Shown here piece by piece: positions 1-10,045 of a DNA stretch of 64,000 nucleotides. This DNA comes from Anastatus disparis (taxonomy: Eukaryota > Arthropoda > Insecta > Hymenoptera > Eupelmidae), in contig JAFFSR010000364.1 in assembly GCA_017163975.1 (NCBI GenBank), positions 1,170,001 to 1,234,000 of the forward strand, written 5' to 3'. Within the stretch, counting starts at the first letter, position 1, and each line of letters opens with the position of its first letter. A model generated the notes under the pieces. It was not told where the DNA came from. It did not search any database and saw only the letters and a program-made list of their open reading frames with translations. The position numbers and the translations under genes were made by a program.

Positions 1-259
1 TTTGATCCAGATACACGCTGGGTTTGACTGTTATTGGATCTTTGACAATTTTGCCACCTCTTCCAAGACCTTTAATAGAGCCTTTGACGGTCCGTGATTC
101 TTGTATCAATGATACATATGTGGGCGCCGCAGACTGACTCCTCGCAAGAAGAGCTGAGAAGTCTTTACTGTAATGCAAGTTAATCTGAGTAATTTTGAGG
201 ATCCCCTCCATTTAAAAGTTCCCCTATTGATTACTTGATGCTTTCACGGTCTTGACAGA

Positions 260-1004
260 TTATCTAACTTTAACTCTGCCCATACCGTAGTAAGCCTTGT
301 TTTCTGATGAACTCAGACTTTTGATAGACGATTCGGGAATGCCGACTATAAGCATCATTCCCTCCTCGTATAACTTACCTTCCGACTGTTCCTTTGACCC
401 TTGGTCTGGTTGCGTCTTTTGCTGGTTCTTTGGTTCTGCTGGACCCTGTTGTTGTTGCAGTTTGCTTGGCTTCCGGGATTCCGAGACTGCGTACAGCCTC
501 CAGCCATCACCCTTGAGTGACGGATTGAGCCTCCCCAGCCTCTTCAGCGCCACTCCCGGTTCTACCGTTAGGTAGCAGGATCGTGGCCCTAATCAGACGC
601 CGGAGGAGCTCAATCCCCCCTACTTTGAAGATGGGAGCACCTGGCGGACGCTTCTCGCCCATCTGCCGCACAAACCACTCCATACTGAATCGGTCCGCTG
701 GCACGACGACCATTGCACCGTTCCTTACCATAGAGTCTTCGAATCTTGGCAGTTCTCCGTCCTCTATTTGGTCAACGCGCTCCTCGATTTCCTTGCGAAG
801 ATTCGTCAGATCACTTGACGAGAAGCATTTATCTGGATACTCCACCGGAACCACCACTACCGTGAGTGGCTTTGTCCTTTGTGCAATTGACAGGGAGCCT
901 TTTCCCGGTCCAACGTTGTTTCTTTTAGGGGGTCTTTGCCCCTTTGGTGGAGTATCGCTTGATGTTTTGGATCTCTTGACTCCTTTGATATGAGAAGAGG
1001 TCAA
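260..1004 (-). pseudogene. DUF4780-domain protein of a retroelement, frameshifted
   Basis: Two overlapping minus-strand frames (1004-507, then 553-260) together cover one DUF4780-type domain. The first holds a basic, proline-rich leader and the core with VVVPVEYPD, LPRFED and SMEWFV. The second resumes with MMLIVGIPESS and ends NKAYYGMGRVKVR, the usual tail of this domain. The change of frame lies in the 507-553 overlap. DUF4780 proteins are common in insect genomes, generally with retroelements or as gag-like ORFs; their biochemical role is not known to me. The frame is open at its 5' end and has no ATG there: it runs straight into the palindrome that begins at 1003, so its upstream part was probably cut off by that insertion. 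No continuation was found beyond 2309. The domain call is fairly secure, the element type is not. Confidence 0.65.
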
Positions 1005-2309
1005 ACATTTATTGTAGAATAAAAAAAGTACTAATCGTTTGCAAATTTATTGCGGATGAGCCCAAGATTTTGCAAATTTGTAAATTTGTATTATTTTATG
1101 AATTACTAAATGCAAGACATATTGATCGCAGCGCATTTTGATGAAAAAATCGTTTTGTTCATAAATTATAAAAATAACGTATAAATAAATTATACTAATC
1201 ATTTGCAATTTTATTGCGGGCGAAGAATTAAATTTGAGAACTTAAACATTCGTTTGATCAATGTAAATAATAATAATTTTATGAATTAACTGACTTAGAT
1301 AATTTCTCCAGTGCATTTGCGCATGCGCAAATATTAGATTTAAGCGCGTATTTTAAATGTATAATATATAAATGCTTGGTACTTTTATTTGATACGATAA
1401 AAAGAAATGTTTTTTGAGATTGTACTCCATTTATTAATAAATTAAACGAAATAAATCTTTTTTATGTTAATAATTTCGAATGATTTTTTTTTTTTTTTAT
1501 AACGATAAAAAATTTTTATGAATTATTGAGAAACAATCTTTACTTTTTTTTTTTGTTTTCAATTGCATTGATGAAATGCATTAAATAAAAAAAAAAGAAA
1601 CTAGAATTATTTGACTTTTTTTTATAGTTTCAGATTATTTGAAGAAAAGATTAAGCAGCCCATGTAAAAAATTCATGTCCGCTAGATCATTGGATGCGAT
1701 TTTATTAATATTTTTTATACTGGATTAATTTTTTTAGGGTTTTTTTACCGATTATTATAATATGAAAAGTAAAGATTGTTTCTCAATAATTCATTAAAAT
1801 GTTTTTATCGTTATAATTTAAAAAAAAATCATTTGAAATTATTAACATAAAAAAGATTTATCGCGTTTAATTTATTAATAAATGGAGTACAATCTCAAAA
1901 AACATTTCTTTTTATCGGATCAAATAAAAGTACCAAGCATTTATATATTATACATTTAAAATACGCGCTTAAATCTAATATTTGCGCATGCGCAAATGCA
2001 CTGGAGAAATTATCAAAGTCAGTTAATTCATAAAATTATTATTATTTACATTGATCAAACGAATGTTTAAGTTCTCAAATTTAATTCTTCACCCGCAATA
2101 AAATTGCAAATGATTAGTATAATTTATTTATACGTTATTTTTATAATTTATGAACAAAACGATTTTTTCATCAAAATTCGCTGCGATCAATATGTTTTGC
2201 ATTTAGTAATTCATAAAATAATACAAATTTACAAATTTGCGAAATCTTGGGCTCATCCGCAATAAATTTGCAAACGATTAGTACTTTTTTTATGATACAA
2301 TAAATGTTT
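1003..2309. mobile_element. Large fold-back (palindromic) element, ~545-bp arms
   Basis: The left arm 1003-1547 is repeated in inverted orientation at 1765-2309 with only scattered mismatches. The outermost shared words are AAACATTTATTGTA and AAAAAAAGTACTAATCG, and the arms also share GCGCATGCGCAAAT near their middle. About 217 bp of T-rich loop separates them. No ORF is seen. It is a fold-back or long-TIR non-autonomous DNA element; the superfamily is not clear because no clean target duplication is visible. Confidence 0.8.
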
Positions 2310-2715
2310 ATTTCATGTAAAAAAAATTATTCATTACTTAATTCGCCACAATGAATAATTTTTTAATTTTGAAAAAAAACGAGTAAATACGCAATTTTCT
2401 TTTTAGAAATTGCAAAATTTGCAAAAAAAACGCAATTTTTTTGGATATTTATTTTTTTTTTAATCCGTTTCATTTCGCCAAGTTCGCAACGGTTCTCCTA
2501 AGTCCCAAAACCCATGTCCATCTTGCCCGGGGAGGGGGAACCTTCATGTCTATAACGCGCGAGGGAAAGGCGGCGAGAGAGACCGAAGATTTTTTCGGCG
2601 CCGCCTGGGTGCGTCATAGCACAGTTCTCTCTACTGGCCACGTTAAGATAAAGTTGAGCGAAACATAAACTTTATCTAAACTTTCGCTAAATGCAGAAGA
2701 TTCTTGCTTCCCTTT
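2310..2715. other. Non-coding stretch with a GC-richer island
   Basis: 2310-2460 is A/T homopolymer-rich. 2480-2660 is clearly richer in G and C (CCCGGGGAGGGGGAACC, GGCGGCGAGAGAGACCG) than its surroundings. A 75-codon frame crosses it but has no recognisable motif. I see no gene. Confidence 0.4.
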
Positions 2716-3490
2716 TTGCTTTTTCATAGAGAAAACTTTGTATCGAAAAAAAATTATTTTCTATTTTTTCAATGATTTGTACATATTTGGTCTCAGAGAG
2801 TCAAAAACAGTAATTTTTAGAAAATTTCTGTATGTGTGTGTGTGAATGTGTATTCAGTAGGCCAACTGTATCTCAAAAACTACTTGATGGATTTGCTTCA
2901 AATTTTGCATAGAATTAATTTTTTTGTCCAGCTTGGGGGGAAGCTATTGAGAATTGGTTTTCTTAGTGTATTTTCAATTTAAGAGCATTCGCAAGGGTAT
3001 TTTTGAAAAAAACGTTTGTATTAATTTAGTCAATTAGATCTCGAAGAGTAATTGATATATTTGCTGCAAATTTTCCATACAATTTATTTCTTTTATTTAC
3101 TAGTGCGGAAGCTATTAAAAATTGGTCTACTTAAAGTAGTTTTAATAGAACGGCCATTTTTAAAATTTATTTAAATTTCATATTTTTCATTTTTTTGATA
3201 TTTTACATAAACTACTGTATGAATTTTCTTAAAAATTTTCATGGAAATTATTTTTGATCCCTAAATTAAAAGAAACTTTTGAAAACTGATTTTCTTAGCG
3301 CACTGTTAATTTTAGAACATTTTGAATTTTGGAAAAAAATGTTGGTATTTGTTTGACTACTTAGATCTCGAAAAATACTCGATGGATTTGCATTCAATTT
3401 CCCATATCATTTATTTTTTCAATCGATTAGTACGGAGGCTATTGAAAATTGGTTTTCTTAGTGTGCTTTTAATTTTTGAGCCTTAGGAAA
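2716..3490 (+). repeat. CTTTCTC-hairpin repeat family, copy A (truncated)
   Basis: Begins with a decayed form of the family start (GCTTTTTCATAGAGAAAAC, TTTGTATCG), then the TTTGTACATATTTGG and GTCTCAGAGAGTC block, a short GT run, and several diverged ~165-bp internal units, each with a form of ACTCGATGGATTTGC and GAAAATTGGTTTTCTTAG. The 3' terminal segment present in copies B-D is missing, so the copy is truncated. Confidence 0.7.
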
Positions 3491-4103
3491 ACATTAACTG
3501 AACATTAGTGATCCAAGATACAGCATATGACCCTAAATTTATAATCACTGATGGAGAATTAAAATGTTAAATATCATAAAATTTATGTTAAGTATAAACC
3601 GGATTCGCTGTCATTGTTTAATTGATCTTTGTGTCATTTATTCAAGTATTATAACGACTACGTAAGCGCTACTTCAAGGTCGAAGTGGCAACTTGGCAAT
3701 TTTCATTAGTTTAGTGGTAAAACAAAACAAACAAAAGACATACCCTAGGTAACTTTCAATGAGGAACGAAACAGTGACCTCTAATTTCACTTGGAAACTA
3801 ATTTTTAAAGTTATTTCAAGGTCAACCTCATTTTTGCTGTATGCTGTATCCGAAAAGAGCAGAAAATTGTACGCGTGGGAACAATTCAAGTCCGAAGGTA
3901 GCATGATTTCTAATTCTTCTTTTAGCGCTAAACAGGAACAACCACGTGGACGTAGAAGGAATCTGTTCCCTTCAGGGCGCTTCTTTACAGTGAGTTCCCC
4001 TTGCCTCTCATTCCGGGGTGCTTTTTTACAGTGAGTTCTCCTTGCCTTCCACTGCGGGGTACTTTTTTACTGTGAGTTTCCCTTGCCTCTCACGTAAATG
4101 AAT
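3491..4103. other. Intergenic stretch with 41-bp minisatellite
   Basis: 3705-3780 is the inverted counterpart of segments at 5345-5415 and 5585-5655 (shared ACAAAAGACATACCCTAGG). At 3978-4094 three 41-bp units run head to tail, each with TTTTTACAGTGAGTT or a near form, followed by CCTTGCCT. The frame at 3759-4034 that spans this looks fortuitous. Confidence 0.6.
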
Positions 4104-4700
4104 TTACAACAGATGTTCAAATTGTTCTCCATTTGCTTCCTGACAGTAACCAATCCTACTGTAAAATAATTCGATTGCATCTTGGATCATCTGTCGTGAA
4201 ATGACATTAAATTCTTGAACTACTCTACATCTTAATTTTTCAAGGTTTTCTGGATTATTTCTGTATACCTGATCTTTCAAATACCCCCACAAAAAATAGT
4301 CCAAAGGTGTTAAGTCTGGAGATCTTGAAGCCCACTCTAATGTACCTTTTCTACCTATCCATCTTTCAAAAAATGTCTTATTCAGGTACTATCTGACATT
4401 GACACCGTAATGAGTTGGATTGACATTTTGCTGAAGTCATGTATTTTCAAAATCATCTCCTCTTACGGTCTGGACAGCTGGAACAATCTAATTTCGCAAA
4501 AGTTGTTCATAACTTTCAGCGTTCAAATTTCCTTCGATAAAAAAGGGACCCATCATTGTATCACTTACCATTCCTGCCCACACGCTCAATTTTTGAGGAT
4601 ATTGTGTGTGACTTTCTATCATCCAATGAGGATTTGTATCAGACCAATATCTAAAGTTATGACGGTTGACTTCGCCATTTAATTGTAGAAAAATGTAATG
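4104..4700 (-). pseudogene. Tc1/mariner-superfamily transposase fragment
   Basis: Read on the minus strand, about 195 codons resemble the C-terminal half of an insect Tc1/mariner-type DDE transposase. From about 4700 down to 4104 one sees LNGEVNRHNFRYWSD, then PQKLSVWAGMVSD, then RWIGRKGTLEWASRSPDLTP, then LDYFLWGYLKDQVY, ending in a C-terminal tail and a TAA at 4104-4106. The SPDL-x-PLDYF block carries the last catalytic aspartate of this superfamily. At least three in-frame stops (two near 4430-4500, one near 4390) break the frame, so the enzyme is dead. The N-terminal DNA-binding half is not seen, and no terminal inverted repeats could be paired around it. Confidence 0.85.
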
Positions 4701-5774
4701 TAGCTATTGTAACTAACAAGAAGAGGAAGAAGTAAGAAATATTTGACAAATTTCTCGAATTAGTTCAACCACAAAACACTATTTGTTCTTTTTTATTGGT
4801 CAAGTAATTTTTTATTTCAAGAGTCTTTTAAATGACAAAACTATGACAACGAAAAAATATGATTTTAACTTATAATTAGTACAAATCAAGAACGGATAAA
4901 ATTTTTAAATCTAAATGATAAAAATTTTTTATTTCAAAATACATTTGTACAAGCACTTCTATTTTATTTCTAAATTTACACTTCTTTTAGATGCATTTCG
5001 AATGATTTCGAATTTTTAATAAACACTTGGCTTTACAGCCCATGAAAGAGGAGAAAACGTGATTTTTAAGGGTTGTCTCCTTTTTTAAAACAATTTTTTT
5101 TTCAAAAATAAAATAAATTAATGACAGATCTTCGAATTGCTTTTTATTCGTTTTGTAACAAAAATTTAGCTTGTTTTTGTATTTTTGAAAATCCTTTTTC
5201 GAAATTTCTGAACATTTATTACTCAGAAAAAAATTAAAATTTTCCATTAGTATGCCAGGAGAACTACCCCAAAAATAGTTGTTTGAAATAACTCGCTTGA
5301 TCTTAAAATAACCTTGAAAATAATGTTGAAAGTCAAATCGAAGGTCACCATCGGATTCCTTGTTCAAAGTTACCTAGGGTATGTCTTTTGTTTGTTTTGT
5401 TCTACTACTAAACTAGAGAGATTTTTAAGAAGTCATACATTGACCTCTATTTGATCTCTAGAGGTTACGTTAACCTCATACCTAAACACAATTTCCCGCT
5501 CTTTTCGATTACGGTATAAAATGTAGGGGTTCCCATTAAAAAAATGAGGTTGACCTTGAAATAACCTTGGGAATGAGGTTCTAGGTCAAATCCAAAGTCA
5601 CCATCAGATTCCTTGTTCAAAATTACCTAAGGTATGCTTTTGTTTGTTTTGTTTTAATATAAAAGTCGCAGAATTTCCAGGGGTTTCCACACTTTTTCCT
5701 CACCCTGTATGTAAAGGATATTGGGAAAAATTGCTAAAGAATTTTTTTTAACATTGAAGTCACATTTAAAAAAA
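4701..5774. other. Non-coding stretch with dispersed short repeats
   Basis: No supported gene; a 126-codon minus frame at 4987-5367 has no known motif. Two direct copies of a ~70-bp segment (5345-5415 and 5585-5655, with TTCCTTGTTCAAA and TTTTGTTTGTTTTGTT) lie about 245 bp apart, and a third, inverted copy is at 3705-3780. Confidence 0.5.
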
Positions 5775-7120
5775 ACGCTGCCAAGTGCTTTGGCGCAATG
5801 CTTTCTCATAGAGCACATTGAGTTAGAGTAATTTAATTTAATTTTTTTAAATACGATTTTAATATAAATGTCCCTATCCTCTGTATTGAAGGCTGTCTTA
5901 ATACCTACGAAAACTATATGAATTTTACTCTTTCTTAATTTTGCCATTTGCATAATGTGATTTTACGATGCTCTTTTTTTTAAATTTCATAAAATTTTTA
6001 TGAAAATTTTCAAAATGCTCTAAAATTAAAACTGCACTAAGAAAATAAGTTTTTCAAAGCTTGATTTATTCAGATAATAGTGAATAATTTGCATGAAAAT
6101 TTTTGAGCATGTTTATTGAGTGAATTTTGTGCAATAGAAAAAAAATTAAAAATAAAAAATTTTTTCAAAATTTTCAAAATGCTTTAAAATTAAATGTGCG
6201 CTAAGAAAATTGAAGAAAATTAGTTTTCAAAAGTTTATTCTATTTTGACAATCATAAATAATTCCCATACATAATTTGAAACTCCTTTATCGAGTAGTTT
6301 ACGTAAAATATAAAAAAAATTAGAAAAATTTTATTCAAAATTTTCAAAATGCTCTAAAATTAAAACTGCACTAAGAAAATAAGTTTTTCAAAGCTTGTTT
6401 TATTTAGGCCATTGCAAATGATTTCCATAAAAATTTTCGAGCAAATCTATAGAATGGTTTTTGTGTAATAGAAAATAAAAGGAAAAATAGAGATTTTTTC
6501 CAAAATTTTCAAAATGCTCTAAAATTAAAACTGCGCTAAGAAAATAAGTGTTCCAAAGCTTGTTTTCTTTAGACAATAGCGAATAACTTGCATACAAATT
6601 TAGAAGCAAATCTATCGAATGGTTGTCGTAAAATAAAAAATAAATAAAAATAAAAATTTTTTTTCAAAATTTTCAAAATGCTCTAAAATTAAAAGTGCGT
6701 TAAGAAAATCAGTTAGTAAAAGTTTTTCTTCTTTTGGCAGTCGCAAATAATGTTCATACAAATTTTCAAGAAAATTCTTCGAGTAGTTTACGTAAAATAT
6801 CAAAAAAATGAAAAATTAAAATTTTTTTTAAATTCTTAAAATGGTTCTAAAAAAAACTGAGCTAAGAAGATCAATTTTCAATAGCTTTCCCCCCAGTTAG
6901 ACAAAAAAATAAAGTGCATGCAAAATTTGAAGTTAATCCATTGAGTAGTTCTCGAGATCTTATTGGCGTACTGAATACATACACACACACACACACATAC
7001 ATACAGACATTTTCTGGAAACCACTTTTTTCGACTCCCTGAGTCTAAATATGTACAAATTAATGAAAAAATAGAAAAAATTTTTTTTACCGATACAATGC
7101 TTTCTCTATGAGAAAGCAAT
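5775..7120 (-). repeat. CTTTCTC-hairpin repeat family, copy B
   Basis: Full-length-looking copy read on the minus strand. Its start is at 7120 (GCTTTCTC-ATAGAGAAAGC with the loop slightly altered), followed by CATTGTATCGG, the GACTCAGGGAGTCG block, a short GT run, and ~165-bp units. It ends with GCTCTATGAGAAAGCATTGC then a GCCAA/TTGGC hairpin at 5775-5800. An uninterrupted TTAA at 5898-5901 is the empty site for the MITE present in copy D. Confidence 0.8.
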
Positions 7121-7135
7121 AAAATAAATACCAAC

Positions 7136-7184
7136 TCAATGAGCTCTATGAGGAAGCATTGTGCCAAAGCAGTAGGCAGCGTTT
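7136..7184 (+). repeat. Isolated 3' end of the CTTTCTC-hairpin family
   Basis: Only the terminal segment is present: CTCTATGAGGAAGCATTG, then GCCAAAGCAGTAGGC and AGCGTTTT. It abuts directly on the start of copy C at 7185, so two family members lie head to tail with no spacer. Confidence 0.7.
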
Positions 7185-7261
7185 TGCTTTCTCATAGAGA
7201 AAGCATTGTATCGATAAAAAAAATTTTTTTTTATTTTTTCGTTAATTTGTACATATTTATA

Positions 7262-7400
7262 TGGTCAATGTCCCAATTGCTACTCGCTGTTAGAAATGAA
7301 CCTATTACTAACCGCTCAATGTTATTTAGATACAAAAAAAAAATTTTTAACAATGAACGGCTAGTAATAGGTTCGTGAGTAGCAATTGGGACATTGACCA
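7262..7400. mobile_element. 139-bp TA-flanked MITE
   Basis: Inverted termini TGGTCAATGTCCCAATTGCT and its complement pair over at least 24 bp, and the inner parts (CCTATTACTA...TAGTAATAGG) pair as well. It is flanked by TA at 7260-7261 and 7401-7402. Copy D of the host repeat has no insertion at the same point (about 9958), which confirms the ends. The TA duplication fits the Tc1/mariner superfamily. Confidence 0.85.
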
Positions 7401-7440
7401 TACTCGGGAAGTCGAAAAAAATGGTTTCCAGAAAATATCT

Positions 7441-7443
7441 GTA

Positions 7444-7506
<63 letters not shown>

Positions 7507-7545
7507 GCGTGCGTGCGTGCATGCGTGTGTGTGTGTGTCTGTATG
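7441..7545 (+). repeat. GT microsatellite
   Basis: A nearly pure GT run with GCGT and GCAT interruptions near its 3' end. Equivalent but shorter runs occur at the same place in copies A, B and D of the repeat family. Confidence 0.95.
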
Positions 7546-9008
7546 ATGTCAGTTAGTAAATTGTATCTCGAAAACTACTCGATGGATTTGCTTTTAATTT
7601 TGCATGAAATTTATTTTTTGTCTAACTTGCTGGGAAGCTATTGGTAATGGGTTCTTCTAGTGTAGTTTTGATTTTGGAGTCGTTAATAAAAAAAAAAATT
7701 CTATTTTTCATTTTTCTGTTGTTTTTCGTTTACTACTCGATGAACTAGCTTCAAAATTTGCATGGAAATTATTTGCGATTCCTAATTGAAATAAATTCCT
7801 AAAAACTGATTTTCTTAGCTTAGTTTTGATTTTAGAGCATTATGAAATTTTTGAAAAAAATGTTTATATTTATTAAGCCAATAAAATTTTAAAAACTACT
7901 TGATGAATTTACTTCAAATTTTCCATACAATTCCATTTTTCGATCAACCGGTGCGGAAGCTATTGAGAATCGGTTTTCTTAGCGTAGTTTTAATTTTATA
8001 GCTATTTTAGTAATTTTTAAAAAATCTCGATTTTTCATTTTTTTTGTATTTTACGTAAACTACTCGAAGAATTTGCTTGAAAATTTGTATATGCACTTTC
8101 AATTGATAAAGTATTTTTAGAATTTTTAAAAAATTTTTTATTTTTAATTTTTTTTCTATTTTTTGAAACCATTTAATTGATTTGCTTCAAAATTTGTATG
8201 CAAGTTATTGGCTACTGTCTGAAGAAAACAAGCTTTGGAAAACTAATTTTCTCAGTGCAGTTTTAATTTTAGGCATTTTGAAAATTTTCAAAAAAATTTT
8301 TATTTTTTATTCATTTTCTATTTTGCGTAAACCATACTATAAATTTTCTCCAAAACTTCTGTACAATCAATTCGCTATTGTCTGAAAAAAATAAGTTTTT
8401 AAAAACTAATTTTCCTAGAGTAGTTAAGATTTTAGAAAATTTTAAAGATTTTTAAAAAAATTTCGATTCTTTATTTCTTATTTTTTTTATTTTACGTAAA
8501 GTACTCGATAGATTTGTTCTAAAATTTGCAGGGAAATAATTTGCATCTGCCAAGAGAAGGGGAATTTTCAAAAATTGATTTCCATAGGGTAGTTTTAATT
8601 TTAGAGCATTTTGAAAATTTTGAAAAAGAAATTTTGAAAAGAAAATGTTATTCATTTAGCCAATCAGATTTCGAGAATTACTCGATGGATTTGCTTCAAA
8701 TTTTGCATACTATTTATGTTTTTGTATAAGTAGACGGGAAGCTATTAAAAATTGGTATTCATAGAGTAACTTTTTTTATGGAGCCATTTTAAGAATTTTG
8801 AAAAAATTTTCGATTTCTCATTTATCTTGTATTTTAAGTAAATTACTTGATGAATTTGCTTTGAAATTTACATTAGAATTATTTGCAACTGCCAAAAGGA
8901 GTATGACTTTTAAAAACCAATTTCCTTAGCGTAGTTATAATTTTAGAAAATTTTTTAAATTTTTTTTTCAAATTTTCATTTTTTATTTTTTTTTTCATTC
9001 TACGTAAA

Positions 9009-9209
9009 TAAGGTTGCCAGATGTACTGATTTTTCAGAAATTATTTCGTTTATATATTTGCAAATATACACGTATGTACAAATGAACATAATATTCTTTT
9101 AAAAAATAGTAAAAGTTTAAAAGGAATTATGCTTATATGTATATACTTTTATATTTGCAAGTATATAAACAAAATAATTTCTGAAAAATCAGTACATCTG
9201 GCAACCTTA
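9009..9209. mobile_element. 201-bp MITE with 7-bp target duplication
   Basis: Termini TAAGGTTGCCAGATGTACTG are inverted at the right end, and pairing continues through TTTTTCAGAAATTATTT. Direct flanks ACGTAAA at 9002-9008 and 9210-9216 are a target-site duplication: other units of the host repeat read ACGTAAACTACTCG without interruption. The short termini and 7-8-bp duplication suggest a hAT-type MITE. Confidence 0.85.
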
Positions 9210-9592
9210 ACGTAAACTACTCGATAGATTTGCTCTAAAATTTGTATACAAGTTCTTTGCTACTGTCTTTATAAAACAAGCTTTAAAAAAATCATTTTCT
9301 TAGCGCAGCTCCTTGATCACTTCTTTTGATTTCTGATTTAACGCTTTCCTTAACTCTTTTCTCACTTCCTCTTTGTCCTTTTTTCTCAGATTGATCCTCA
9401 TTTTTACCCTATTTTCATCCGCCCTTGTCTCTTTCTTCCTATGTACTAATCATTCTCTCACATTCACTAATTTTTCTTGAATAGCAACCGTATTTTATAT
9501 TGAAATCACATTTTAAAAAATCAAATCAAATTACTTTAACTCAATGAGCTCTATGAGAAAGCATTGCGTTAAAGCACTTGGCAGCGTTTTTT

Positions 9593-9829
9593 ATATTTCT
9601 TCAGCGACGGATTTTTAAACTTTTGTGTTTTTTAAGTATAATTCACAGTTTTTGTATATTTAAACCTAAATTTTTCAAAATTATTCTCTTCATTATTTCA
9701 ATAATATTCTTACTATTTATCTATTAAGAAGCATTTATCGATCTATTATTAATTATTTATACTTTAAATATTTTAATCGGAATATGAATTTTCACAATAA
9801 TTTCTTATTTTGTTAAACAAGTAGTGCCC
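9593..9829. other. Short AT-rich spacer, nothing recognised
   Basis: Separates copy C from the TTAA element. No ORF or repeat pairing was seen. Confidence 0.4.
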
Positions 9830-9884
9830 TTAACCCTTTCAGTCACAGGAGCCACTATAGTGGCACCCTTTCTCATTTTCTTTT

Positions 9885-9998
9885 TGCTTTCTCATAGAGA
9901 AAGCATTGTATCGGTAAAAAAAAAATTTTTTTATTTTTTCATTAATTTGTACATATTTAGACTCAGGGAGTCGAAAAAAGTGGTTTCCAGAAAATGTC

Positions 9999-10045
<47 letters not shown>

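Larger units (their letters stand above)
7185..9592 (+). repeat. CTTTCTC-hairpin repeat family, copy C
   Basis: Starts with TGCTTTCTCATAGAGAAAGC and CATTGTATCG. It contains a long GT microsatellite (7441-7545) followed by a series of ~165-bp units (markers ACTCGATGGATTTGC, TTTTAATTTTAGAGCATTTTG, TTTTACGTAAACTACTCG). It ends with CTCTATGAGAAAGCATTGCG and a TTGGCAGCGTTTT tail at about 9592. Two MITEs (7262-7400, 9009-9209) are inserted in it. Short frames inside it are fortuitous translations of the repeat. Confidence 0.8.

Noticed and set aside
3759..4034. 91-codon + strand frame
   Set aside because: It runs through unrelated pieces and into a 41-bp minisatellite; no motif.
4987..5367. 126-codon minus frame as a gene
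   Set aside because: Lysine and phenylalanine-rich composition typical of AT-rich non-coding sequence, no motif, overlaps a dispersed repeat.
7375..7647. Frame with a long CVCVCV run
   Set aside because: Translation of the GT microsatellite.
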